From positions 186,001 through 250,000 of the forward strand of contig CP060499.1 of NCBI GenBank assembly GCA_024760525.1: a stretch of 64,000 bases of DNA. The letters run 5' to 3'. Positions within the stretch are counted from its first letter, which is position 1. Each line of letters opens with the position of its first letter. The translations under genes and the position numbers were made by a program. Source of the stretch: Nitrospira sp. (GTDB lineage: Bacteria; Nitrospirota; Nitrospiria; Nitrospirales; Nitrospiraceae). Below are positions 34,771-42,863 of this stretch, piece after piece. The notes beneath the pieces were generated by a model. The model saw nothing but the letters and a program-made list of their open reading frames with translations. It had not been told where the DNA came from and did no database searches.

Positions 34771-36195
34771 TTAGTTTCGCTTCTTTGCCGCATTGCAGGG
34801 AACTGGACGGCTGAGCCCCGGCGGCAGTTTGGTCTGGTCATCGACGCAGGCGGTGTTGAGTTGTGACTGCGTGAGACCGATGACCGAGGAGAGTTCGGCG
34901 CCCTTGAAGTTCGCGCGACGCAAGTCTGCGGAATCCAGCCGAGCGTCGCTCAAATCGGCCCCGGCGAGGACGGCATCGTGAAGGTTCGCATCTTGGAGAT
35001 TCGCGTGGGCCAAATTTGCATCGGTGAACCTCGTTCCGCTCAGATCTGCCCCGACGAAATTAGCAGATTCCAGGTTGGCCTTGTTGAATTGAGCGTGACG
35101 GAGGGAGGATTTGGGAGCGTAGATTTCGCTCAAATCGCCGTTCGTGAAGTTGGTGCGCCATCCCTTGGCTCCGATCAGGACCGCCCGGTTGATGTGGGCA
35201 CCCTGGAAATCGGCTTCATCAAGGACGGCATGGTAAAGAATGGCCATCCGGAGTCTTGCTGAGCTCACGCTCGCCCTGGCCAGGTTGGCTTCTTCCAAGT
35301 TGGCTCCCTCCAGGTCGGTATCATGCAGGTCTGCGTCATACAAACTGGCGTATCGCAGGTCGGCACCGCGCAGACTGGCTTCCTTCAGGTTGGCCTCGCG
35401 CAAGTTTGCCTCGTCCAGGTAGGCGCTTTCTAAGTCGGCTTCGATGAGATGGGTCCGCTCGAGTTGCGCATGGTCCAGCAGCGCACCCTGAAGACTGGCC
35501 CGATAGAGATTGGCGTTGGTCAGGACAGCACGACGCAGGTCGGCGCCCGACAGATCGGCATTCACCAGGACGGCATCTTTCAGCGTCGCTCCGTAAAAAT
35601 GCGCGTCGACGAAGTTGCCGTCGGTCAAGTCGGCAGCGGTGAGGTCGGCCCCCTCCAACTGAGCCCGCTCGAATGTCGACTCGTGCATCGTCGCGCCGAC
35701 GAAGACGGCGTCAAAGAGAGCGGCTTCATCGCCGATAGCACGAAAGAGATTCGCGCCCGCGAGTCGGGCACGGCGCAGATCGGCTCCGGAGAAGTTACTG
35801 TCCTCAAGGACGGCTTTAGTGAGGTCGGCCCCCGCAAGACTCGCCTGGATCAGAGTGGCCTGATACAGGTTCGCTTGCCGCAGGATGGTCCCTTCAAGGT
35901 CAGCCCGTTCGAGATTCGCGCCCGCGAGCGAGGCCCGGCTGAGGTCGGCTTGGCAGAGCTCGGCGCGTTTGGCATGTGGGTTGCCTCGATACTCCACCCA
36001 TCGTTCGTGCGAACGCACGAGGGCGTGCAGCGTCTTCGCCGGAATGGATTTCTTCTTGTAGAGACTCTTGCAAGGAGGAGCCACGGACGATTTGGTGCTG
36101 GAAGCCGACGGACCGGCCGCTCCCGCCCAGGTGGCGGCAAATCCGATAAGTATGATGAGTCCCACAAAGATGGTCGGTATGGAGGGGCGCGTCAT
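34771..36195 (-). CDS. Exported pentapeptide-repeat protein
   Basis: 474 residues. An N-terminal signal peptide (TIFVGLIILIGFAATWAGAAGPS) is followed by about 65 polar residues and then, from about residue 85 to 440, some 70 consecutive five-residue units of A(D/N)Lxx form, which stack into a right-handed quadrilateral beta helix. A short C-terminus with three Cys closes it. Pentapeptide helices with such length serve as scaffolds or DNA mimics; export argues against gyrase mimicry. Function unknown. Long regular repeats on the DNA level explain several spurious open frames on the other strand. Confidence 0.85.
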   Translation of the reverse strand: MTRPSIPTIFVGLIILIGFAATWAGAAGPSASSTKSSVAPPCKSLYKKKSIPAKTLHALVRSHERWVEYRGNPHAKRAELCQADLSRASLAGANLERADLEGTILRQANLYQATLIQASLAGADLTKAVLEDSNFSGADLRRARLAGANLFRAIGDEAALFDAVFVGATMHESTFERAQLEGADLTAADLTDGNFVDAHFYGATLKDAVLVNADLSGADLRRAVLTNANLYRASLQGALLDHAQLERTHLIEADLESAYLDEANLREANLKEASLRGADLRYASLYDADLHDTDLEGANLEEANLARASVSSARLRMAILYHAVLDEADFQGAHINRAVLIGAKGWRTNFTNGDLSEIYAPKSSLRHAQFNKANLESANFVGADLSGTRFTDANLAHANLQDANLHDAVLAGADLSDARLDSADLRRANFKGAELSSVIGLTQSQLNTACVDDQTKLPPGLSRPVPCNAAKKRN

Positions 36196-36212
36196 CTTGT
36201 GCTCCTTCGGTG

Positions 36213-37547
36213 TTAAATAGTGCGGTCAACCGTCTGGGCCAGGGTCTGCAACGCCGGAGAAATCCGAACGTCATGGGCCGGGGCCACATCAAGGGCTCGC
36301 AGCGTTTCGGGAAGTTGTCCCAGCTGCGCAGCCACATGGCGTCGCACTTCGGCCAAGCCCGGTGATGAGGCGAGAGGGCGGCCCTGCTGCATAACCGGTC
36401 TGAGCAGCGGTTCGCCGGGTGGTTGATCGTGGTGCGTCGTGAGGATGTCGTGGGCCAAACGCCCGTCGCCCGTATAGTACCGGTAGACTTGTTTGCGGCC
36501 TGGCCAGGTGGCCTTGCCTTCTGATCGTTTGCGACAGGGACGGCCCGCATATTCTTGAAGCTTGTAGGCGCAGTCCAGCGAAGGCGCGTCAGAGGAGGTC
36601 GTCAGGGCCGTGCCGACGGCGAAGCTGTCGATCGGCGCACCGGTTTGGACCAGATCTCCCAAGCGGTATTCATCGAGGCTGCCGCTGGCGAGGATCTGTA
36701 CATGAGCCAAACCACCTTCATCCAAGATGCGTCGGACTTTTTTGGCATGGTCGGCGAGATCTCCGCTGTCAAGCCGGACGCCCTTCATCGCAATTCCCTT
36801 GCGTTTGAGCGTTGGAGCCAACGAGACGACTTTGCGCGCGGCAGCTTCGGTATTGTAGGTATCGATCAAGAGGACGACGTTCTCCGGTTGTGCCTGGGCA
36901 AGATGCTCGAAGGCGACGGCTTCATCCTCATGAGCCTGCACAAACGAATGGGCCATCGTGCCATAAAGAGGAATGCCATACGCCATGCCGGCCAACACGG
37001 TCGCGGTTCCGGCGAAGCCGGCCAAGTAGCTGGCTCGCGCGGCCAGGAGACCGGCTTCGGCGCCATGCGCGCGGCGCAGCCCAAAATCGATGAGCGGTTT
37101 TCCTTCTGCCACCAGCACCAAACGTGCCGCCTTGGAGGCCACCATGGTCTGAAAGTTCAGCAGGTTTATGACACGGCTTTCGACGAGCTGTGCCAGCGGA
37201 AGCGATGCGACGATTCTGAGGATGGGCTCAGGAGGAAAGAACAGAGTTCCTTCGGGCATGGCTTCCACATCCCCGGTAAATCGCAGGGTTTCCAGGTAGT
37301 GAAGGAGCCGCGAACTGAACTGCCCTGATTGATCCAGCCAGGCCAGTTCTTCCTGGGAAAAGTGCAACTCCGAGAGATAGTCCAGCACCTGTTCGAGACC
37401 GGCAGTCATTAAGAAGTTCCGGTGGAGAGGCAATTTGCGGACAAAGAACTCGAATACAGCCGGCTTGTCCATCCCCTGTTCCAGGTACGCTTGAGCCATC
37501 GTGAGCTCATACAGATCGGTCAGCAGGGCGCTGGTCGAAGGATTCAT
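36213..37547 (-). CDS. pncB: Nicotinate phosphoribosyltransferase
   Basis: 444 residues from ATG 37547, which overlaps the stop of pncA as ATGA. TDLYELTMAQAYLEQGM is the conserved N-terminal motif, FEFFVRKLPLHRNFLMTAGLEQ follows, and DFGLRRAHG, LLIDTYNT and GVRLDSGDL are the substrate- and PRPP-binding signatures. It makes nicotinate mononucleotide from nicotinate and PRPP with ATP hydrolysis, in NAD salvage. The directly upstream nicotinamidase supplies its substrate. Confidence 0.93.
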   Translation of the reverse strand: MNPSTSALLTDLYELTMAQAYLEQGMDKPAVFEFFVRKLPLHRNFLMTAGLEQVLDYLSELHFSQEELAWLDQSGQFSSRLLHYLETLRFTGDVEAMPEGTLFFPPEPILRIVASLPLAQLVESRVINLLNFQTMVASKAARLVLVAEGKPLIDFGLRRAHGAEAGLLAARASYLAGFAGTATVLAGMAYGIPLYGTMAHSFVQAHEDEAVAFEHLAQAQPENVVLLIDTYNTEAAARKVVSLAPTLKRKGIAMKGVRLDSGDLADHAKKVRRILDEGGLAHVQILASGSLDEYRLGDLVQTGAPIDSFAVGTALTTSSDAPSLDCAYKLQEYAGRPCRKRSEGKATWPGRKQVYRYYTGDGRLAHDILTTHHDQPPGEPLLRPVMQQGRPLASSPGLAEVRRHVAAQLGQLPETLRALDVAPAHDVRISPALQTLAQTVDRTI

Positions 37548-38158
37548 GCTGCAAGCATCTCCCATCGAACGGGCACAGCTCCCAGGCTGATCATCACCTC
37601 CTCTGCGAGATGACCGTCGTCAGGCTGGAGGTTGACCGCCTTGATCGCGTCCATCAGCAAGCAAACGTCATAGCCCAGTGTCCGAGCATTCTTCACCGAG
37701 TGCAAGACACAATAGTCGGTCGCCAATCCGCCGATGAAGAGGCGCTGCACGTGGAGGGCTCGGAGATGACGATCCAAACTGGTGTTGTGGAAGGCTGAAT
37801 AGGCTTCTTGATCTCGGTCGATGGCTTTGTAAATGATGACCGCCGATGACGGTGTCACAAACGACGACGGTGGTAACGCGCCGGGGGAACCTGCCACACA
37901 ATGCGTCGGCCACGGGCCTCCTTGGGACACGAAAGAGCAATGGTCCGGCGGATGCCAGTCGCGCGTCAGGAAAATCGAAAGCCCGCGAGCGGCAAATCGG
38001 CAGACATAATGCTCCAGGATCGGAATAATTTCATCACCGTCGCTGATGCCGAGCGCCCCTCGTGGAAGAAAATCATTCTGGATATCCGCAAGGAGCAACG
38101 CATCAGAGGGCGTGAGGGAGATGGTCGTAGGAATCATCGCGAATTTGGGGGATCTCAT
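37544..38158 (-). CDS. pncA: Nicotinamidase (isochorismatase family)
   Basis: 204 residues. Catalytic triad residues are visible: Asp25 in LLADIQNDF, Lys111 in IIYKAIDRD and Cys150 in GGLATDYCVLHSV; the metal-site motif TRDWHPPDHCSF is present too. It converts nicotinamide to nicotinate and ammonia for the phosphoribosyltransferase encoded next, with four-base overlap, so both are made from one message. The first seven residues may not be translated; no clear ribosome binding site. Confidence 0.92.
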   Translation of the reverse strand: MRSPKFAMIPTTISLTPSDALLLADIQNDFLPRGALGISDGDEIIPILEHYVCRFAARGLSIFLTRDWHPPDHCSFVSQGGPWPTHCVAGSPGALPPSSFVTPSSAVIIYKAIDRDQEAYSAFHNTSLDRHLRALHVQRLFIGGLATDYCVLHSVKNARTLGYDVCLLMDAIKAVNLQPDDGHLAEEVMISLGAVPVRWEMLAA

Positions 38159-38182
38159 GAATCGATAAACCGGTCATAGCGC

Positions 38183-38566
38183 CTACTGCGACAGAAGGCG
38201 AATGTGCGCGACGACGTCCTGCATTTCTCCGTCGGTGAGCTGGCCGCGCCACGAATGCATCGGACTGAAGACAACGCCATGCTCGATGGTTCGCAGTAAT
38301 TCTTCATCGGATTTCAGAAACGACCGGAATCGCTGAAAATCGGCCGGTGGCACTTTCAAGGGGGCGGCGTCAGGACCGTCGCCTCGACCGGCCGGGCCAT
38401 GACAGTTCTGACAGTGACGTTCGTACACTGCTTTTCCGCGCGCGATGTCTGGAGGATAGTCTTGGGCCTCCACAGGAGAGAGTGCCGGCCCGCTCACCAT
38501 GCAGAATCCGAGGAGCGCTGCCGCGAGCAATCGATACCGCATGAACCGCCGCGTCGGTGTGAGCAT
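38183..38566 (-). CDS. Periplasmic class I c-type cytochrome
   Basis: 127 residues. An N-terminal signal peptide (YRLLAAALLGFCMVSGPALS) is followed by a cytochrome c domain with a single haem site HCQNCHGPAGRGDG (Cys52, Cys55, His56) and a likely Met axial ligand in VVFSPMHSW near residue 100. It carries one electron in the periplasm; partner unknown. It begins five bases after the stop of a small zinc-ribbon gene on the same strand and ends 25 bases before pncA, so the four genes may be one transcript. Confidence 0.88.
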   Translation of the reverse strand: MLTPTRRFMRYRLLAAALLGFCMVSGPALSPVEAQDYPPDIARGKAVYERHCQNCHGPAGRGDGPDAAPLKVPPADFQRFRSFLKSDEELLRTIEHGVVFSPMHSWRGQLTDGEMQDVVAHIRLLSQ

Positions 38567-38570
38567 GGTG

Positions 38571-38735
38571 CTAACTTTTCTTTGTGGTGTGCGCGATGAA
38601 CGGGCTGAAAAGTTGTTGCAGCTTCTTGCTCCCGCACGCCAGGCATGTCACCTCGCCTCGCTCATGCTCTTTCAACGTCACGACGATCAGTGATTCTTTC
38701 CCACAATCGAGACACTTGTAGTCGTACATCGGCAT
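38571..38735 (-). CDS. FmdB-type small zinc-ribbon protein
   Basis: 54 residues, starting MPMYDYKCLDCGKESL and continuing to VTCLACGSKKLQQLFSPF. Two CxxC pairs (Cys8, Cys11 and Cys31, Cys34) form a zinc ribbon, the hallmark of FmdB-family proteins, whose role is unclear although the family was first described as regulatory. GGGGCGCCCC rather than a clean binding site lies upstream; ATG 38729 is the alternative. It lies between a usp gene and a cytochrome c gene on the same strand. Confidence 0.75.
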   Translation of the reverse strand: MPMYDYKCLDCGKESLIVVTLKEHERGEVTCLACGSKKLQQLFSPFIAHTTKKS

Positions 38736-38754
38736 GGGGCGCCCCTTTCGACAA

Positions 38755-39618
38755 TCAGCCGAAAATCATGAGCGGATAGGTCCCCTGGTGCAACAGGGCG
38801 TGTGACACGCTGCCGAGCACCATACGGGTGAGGCCGCGGCGCGCTCGGGAACCCGTGAGGATAAGGTCTGGATTCAAGGCCCTGGCTTCCTGAAGAATTC
38901 CATCAACGGGTGTGCCCAATGCGGCAGACACGTGGGTCGGGTAGCCTGACGCTCCGAGCCTGGCCGCTGTCTCGTCGAGAAAGTCGGTTGCCTTGCGGAG
39001 GGAATGGGTTTCCATGTGCTCAGCTGAGACGGCATCCACCGGCCAGGGAGGCCTGGTATGGGGAAGAACGGTGAACAGCGTAATCGTGGGCGGGTCGCGA
39101 AAGGGTTTCTGTTGAAGGAAGGCTAGGGCATGGTCTGCGTCATAGGTTCCTTGTAGGGGAAGCAGTATTCGATGAAGCGCCTTCAAGGGACCGTGAAGAA
39201 TCAGTTTCGCACCCGGTCCAAAGGTCAGTACTCGATGGGAGACGCTTCCAATGAGCCGTTCCTTGATCGGTCCAAGACCCCTGGTGCCTAAAAGAATCAG
39301 ATCCACCTTCAGCTGATCCGCTAGTGTGACGATCTGATCCGCCGGAGATCCGACGACCAGATGCTTCGCGACTGGTCCAACATCCAATGGGAGCAATGAC
39401 ACAATGCGATCCAGTAAACGAGTCCCGTCATCGCGCATATTTCGCTCGACCGTCTCATAGAGTTCTTGCGCCACCTCCGGCATCATCATGGGATAGGCCG
39501 GACTGGGAACATCGAGTACGTGCACAATGTGCAGTTCCTCGGCGCGCGCCAGGTAGTTGAGGGACCGGACCGCTTCATACGAATGGTCGGAACCGTCGAC
39601 AGTGAGCAAAATTTTCAT
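38755..39618 (-). CDS. Universal stress protein, two UspA domains
   Basis: 287 residues from ATG 39618 (MKILLTVDGSDHSYEA) with GAAGGTG upstream; the frame stays open to 39837 but that part has no Usp sequence. Domain 1 ends with GTRGLGPIKERLIGSVSHRV and domain 2 with GSRARRGLTRMVLGSVSHAL, both ATP-binding patterns. The second of four tandem Usp proteins in the window. Downstream (19 bases) is the zinc-ribbon gene. Confidence 0.9.
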   Translation of the reverse strand: MKILLTVDGSDHSYEAVRSLNYLARAEELHIVHVLDVPSPAYPMMMPEVAQELYETVERNMRDDGTRLLDRIVSLLPLDVGPVAKHLVVGSPADQIVTLADQLKVDLILLGTRGLGPIKERLIGSVSHRVLTFGPGAKLILHGPLKALHRILLPLQGTYDADHALAFLQQKPFRDPPTITLFTVLPHTRPPWPVDAVSAEHMETHSLRKATDFLDETAARLGASGYPTHVSAALGTPVDGILQEARALNPDLILTGSRARRGLTRMVLGSVSHALLHQGTYPLMIFG

Positions 39619-39689
39619 GGCGTCACCTTCAGTCCGGAGGCTTCCTGACCTGTTTCGGCAGTCGTCATTCTCTTCTTTTGGGTTTGAGC

Positions 39690-39785
39690 TCACCGGCACT
39701 CCGAGGGACAGAAAAACACGAAATAGATCGTGATCGCGATAGCCAACCCCACGGCTCCAAGCAAAAGGCGTTGCGCGCGGGTCAT
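39690..39785 (-). CDS. 31-residue single-span membrane peptide
   Basis: ATG 39785 is preceded by AGGAGGAG at ideal spacing. The peptide is a short basic N-terminus (MTRAQR), one hydrophobic span (LLLGAVGLAIAITIYFVFF) and a tail with two Cys (CPSECR). Size and layout match small inner-membrane stress peptides. It lies 71 bases upstream of the usp gene on the same strand and may be co-transcribed. No family known. Confidence 0.5.
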   Translation of the reverse strand: MTRAQRLLLGAVGLAIAITIYFVFFCPSECR

Positions 39786-40109
39786 CGCTCTCCTCCTGAA
39801 GATGACCTTCAGCAAGTCCAATGCCGCTCCATAACATCCCGAAGTGCCGGGCCGCGCACAGTGAACGAGGACGGGCTTCACAGGGAATGGCGCCTTCTGC
39901 TACAGCGGGCGAACAACCGTTGTAGCAGAGATCCTCTTCTCAGAAGACGGAACGTTTTGCTGACGGCAGGAATGAGGATGACAGATTTGCTGGTTCTTAA
40001 ACCATCAGCATCCGTCTCACCATATCGAGGCTGGCATCACCCTTGCTCCTTCAGAGGACGTGATACTGACGATGAATGGAGAACTATTCTTGCTAAGCGT
40101 GGAGGCGGT
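39786..40109. other. Divergent gap between two usp loci
   Basis: About 320 bases. It contains a nine-base inverted repeat (TCTGCTACA 39896-39904, TGTAGCAGA 39921-39929, 16-base centre). The plus-strand frame of the next gene is open through the gap, but its sequence there is not Usp-like. Both divergent promoters should lie here. Confidence 0.4.
39896..39929. promoter_or_regulatory. Inverted repeat between divergent usp genes
   Basis: Arms TCTGCTACA and TGTAGCAGA, nine perfect pairs, separated by 16 bases. Centred between two divergently oriented stress genes, so a shared operator is possible; a chance repeat is not excluded. Confidence 0.3.
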
Positions 40110-41078
40110 GTGAGCCTCGCTGAAGCAAAGCCCAGAATTCTCTTGGCCACTGATGGGTCTCGGGGAGCGGTAGAAGCGGAGGCCTATGCGTTCGCTCTGG
40201 CCCAATCATGGCCGGCTGCCCTGACCGTCATGCACGTGTTGGAATTTCCTCCTGGGCTCGACCCTGAGAGTCCCGTCAATCGGCTGTATTTGGGTGAGAT
40301 GACGAAACGGGCCACGCACGAATTGGCCAAGTTGAAAGCACGGACTGCCGATCGCGGGATTTCGGTTCAACCAAAAATTGCGACGGGCATCCCGAGTGAA
40401 GGAGTGCTCGCAGCGGCAAGCGCCGAGGATCCGGATCTGATTGTCGTGGGGACGAGAGGGAAGACCGGCCTGGCACATGTCCTGCTGGGTAGTACGGCGG
40501 AGCGGATCATCCGGGCGGCCCCCTGCCCGGTGCTGGCTGTGCGCGCCGAAGGAACTGGGGAGGAGCCGGCTGACCAGAGCCGACGCGATCATGCGGCTCT
40601 CCATCGGCTTCTCGTGCCGATCGACTTTTCAGACTGCTCACTCGACGCGCTGGAATATGGAGCCATGGTTGCCAAACGACTGAACGCCTCCGTGAAAATT
40701 CTTCACGTGCTGGAGCCGGTTTCATACGGACTGGATTTCACCCTTTCTCATGTGGAAACACGGGAATCAATCAAGACCGTGCTCACGAAGCGGTTATCGG
40801 ACGTCGTATCCGCGCTCACTTCCGCCGGCCTCGCGTCCGACTTCCTCATCGTGGGTGGACTACCGGCTGATTCAATTCTTGATGCGGCGACGGCCCAGGG
40901 CATTGATGTAATTGTCATGGGGACTCATGGACGCCGTGGGTTGTCTCGTACGTTATTCGGCAGTGTCACGGAGTCCGTTCTTCGGAGATCCTCTTGCCCT
41001 GTTCTGACGGTCAGGAGCCCGAAGTTTCGGCCGGGCCATCGCCGTGTCCTTTCCAGGGAGTCACCGACCGACGTTTAA
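40110..41078 (+). CDS. Universal stress protein, two UspA domains
   Basis: 322 residues from GTG 40110, with GGAGG four bases upstream, which leaves only eight residues before the first conserved strand KPRILLATDGSRGAVEA. ATG 39972 would add about 46 residues without Usp features. Domain 1 ends GTRGKTGLAHVLLGSTAERI, domain 2 ends GTHGRRGLSRTLFGSVTES. Both ATP motifs intact. Followed 14 bases later by the DUF2934 gene. Confidence 0.85.
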   Translation: MSLAEAKPRILLATDGSRGAVEAEAYAFALAQSWPAALTVMHVLEFPPGLDPESPVNRLYLGEMTKRATHELAKLKARTADRGISVQPKIATGIPSEGVLAAASAEDPDLIVVGTRGKTGLAHVLLGSTAERIIRAAPCPVLAVRAEGTGEEPADQSRRDHAALHRLLVPIDFSDCSLDALEYGAMVAKRLNASVKILHVLEPVSYGLDFTLSHVETRESIKTVLTKRLSDVVSALTSAGLASDFLIVGGLPADSILDAATAQGIDVIVMGTHGRRGLSRTLFGSVTESVLRRSSCPVLTVRSPKFRPGHRRVLSRESPTDV

Positions 41079-41092
41079 TTGAGGAGCGAGTT

Positions 41093-41317
41093 ATGCGAAA
41101 GGCAACGAAGAAAACCAGCAAAGGGAATAAACGATCCCCCTCTGTCATGGAGAAGGCCGTGAAGCCCGTCGAATTGCCGGATGGAATGTGGGAACGGATC
41201 TCGCGCAAAGCCTATGAGATCTGGGAGGAGCGGGGCCGTCATGACGGGGGCGCTCTCCGAGATTGGCTCGATGCGGAGGAAATCGTCATGACAGAAATCC
41301 ATGAAGCGCGTGAATGA
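41093..41317 (+). CDS. DUF2934-family small protein
   Basis: 74 residues from ATG 41093 (GAGGAGCGAGTT upstream). A Lys-rich N-terminus leads into WERISRKAYEIWEERGRHDGG and DWLDAEEIV, the short helical motif that defines DUF2934. Function unknown; the family is common near stress genes and glucan-metabolism genes. It overlaps the next gene by 17 bases. Confidence 0.75.
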   Translation: MRKATKKTSKGNKRSPSVMEKAVKPVELPDGMWERISRKAYEIWEERGRHDGGALRDWLDAEEIVMTEIHEARE

Positions 41318-42695
41318 GCAGCCGGCCGGGTTCTGGAGCCCGCGGCCTCCGTCTCTCGATGCAGTCCTCGCGCGTTTGGAAGCACGCTCTCTCGAGCCGG
41401 AATTTAGATTGCAGCGGGAACTGGCGTTCGCGCGGGCGCTGAAGCCCTATCTGCAAGAGGGAGCAGGCAGGCTTGTTCCGCTACTTGAGCAGGAAACAGA
41501 ACTGGCGAGTCTCTACCTGTTCTGCGACTTCTATCCGGAAGACGGGCAGCTGACACTTATCGAACAGCTGCGGGACGTCATCACCGAGCATATTCCCCAT
41601 GAGGAACGGCAGTGGCTCGATCCGCTGAAACATTCGCATCTCGACGTGCTGAAACTGACCTCTACGCCGACGCCTGGCGAAGATCTCGTGCTGCGATCGC
41701 TCGCCGATGGAACGAGAGTGGTGCTGCCCGGAGAGGGATTCGTCAAGGAGTTTGCGCTGGACCGTCCGTTGCTCACCCGGGTTATTCATGATCCGAACAC
41801 GCAGGAACCCGACAAGGCAGTCTGGGCCGGAGGCGGAATCGCTCTGTCACAGGCGGATGCTGACGCGTTGTTCGATACGACGTCCGAATGGCGTCGAGAA
41901 ATGGAGATAACCACCGGATCCTTTGCGCTGGGGGAGTGGAAGGAGTTTGCCAAGCGTTACGGCTATATGATGCTCTGGGCGTTCGCACAGCGGCGCCTGG
42001 ATGCCGTGGTGGACGCGGTCGCCCACATCGGCTATCGCGATTCTGGCGGCCGACCGTATCTGTATGCCATCGCGCTCTACGACCATCATGCACATCGATT
42101 GTTCGCTGAAACGTTGTCCTCCATGAGCGAGTTTGAATCGGAAAATCCATTGATTCCGGTTGAATCGCAGGCGGGCATCGGGAGAGCCGTTCCATTGACA
42201 CGAACGTGGGTTCAGCGGGACACGACTGGGGTTCCCGCGTTTATTGTGGCGAAACTGACGCTGACCTCTTCGCAGCTCATCGTGGAATGCGACAGTCCGG
42301 AACGACTTGACCGGATCAAGCATCGACTGGCGGCCTCATTTGGATTTTCACTGCATTTCCGAGGTGAGACGCTGGTGCCGCCCGTTCGGCAGCTCTCGGC
42401 CGCTGAGCTCTCATCCGGTGAACCGCCCATGTTGGTTATGACGCAGGAGGAAGACGGTGCGCTGCTCGGCCAGTTTCTTGAGAAAGCCTACCTTGAATGG
42501 TCCGATCAGCCTCATCTCGCGCTCGGCGGGCAGACGCCACGACATGCGGCTGCAATCCCTACTATGCGTGGCGTGGTCGCTGCGTTGATCGATGAAATGG
42601 CTCAGCACGATCCGGGCCTGTGGCGATTGGGCAAGCCGGCGTTCAACTACAATGCTCTTCGCGCGCATGTCGGATTGGAAGACAAGCCTGAATGA
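41301..42695 (+). CDS. Hypothetical protein with MbcA/ParS-like C-terminus
   Basis: 464 residues, soluble, no signal or span. I do not recognise the main part. The C-terminal 70 residues read EKAYLEWSDQPHLALGGQTPRHAA, a pattern seen at the end of SEC-C-type and DUF2384 (MbcA/ParS) proteins, where the LGGxTP turn is conserved. Middle region has FALGEWKEFAKRYGYMMLWAF. The start overlaps the DUF2934 gene, so the two are coupled. A hairpin follows the stop. Confidence 0.6.
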   Translation: MKRVNEQPAGFWSPRPPSLDAVLARLEARSLEPEFRLQRELAFARALKPYLQEGAGRLVPLLEQETELASLYLFCDFYPEDGQLTLIEQLRDVITEHIPHEERQWLDPLKHSHLDVLKLTSTPTPGEDLVLRSLADGTRVVLPGEGFVKEFALDRPLLTRVIHDPNTQEPDKAVWAGGGIALSQADADALFDTTSEWRREMEITTGSFALGEWKEFAKRYGYMMLWAFAQRRLDAVVDAVAHIGYRDSGGRPYLYAIALYDHHAHRLFAETLSSMSEFESENPLIPVESQAGIGRAVPLTRTWVQRDTTGVPAFIVAKLTLTSSQLIVECDSPERLDRIKHRLAASFGFSLHFRGETLVPPVRQLSAAELSSGEPPMLVMTQEEDGALLGQFLEKAYLEWSDQPHLALGGQTPRHAAAIPTMRGVVAALIDEMAQHDPGLWRLGKPAFNYNALRAHVGLEDKPE

Positions 42696-42696
42696 T

Positions 42697-42720
42697 CCGC
42701 CTTCGCTACGCGAAGGGCGG
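42697..42720 (+). terminator. Stem-loop after the hypothetical gene
   Basis: CCGCCTTCGC (42697-42706) pairs with GCGAAGGGCGG (42710-42720) with one bulged G; it starts two bases after the stop codon. No U-run follows, so termination strength is uncertain. Confidence 0.45.
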
Positions 42721-42863
42721 TATCCATGACGCCAAGCCTGCGTGATGGTTCATCAATGTGTCGCGCGCTCCCCCTGGGTCGGCCCGCTTGCCATCACAAG
42801 GGGATGGAGTATACAACCATGCCGCAGGTCATCAAGAAGTAGGGGGGCGATGGGAAGTACTCT

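Noticed and set aside
35449..36216. Plus-strand frame (255 codons) opposite the pentapeptide gene
   Set aside because: Produced by the regular 15-base repeat of the pentapeptide gene read backwards.
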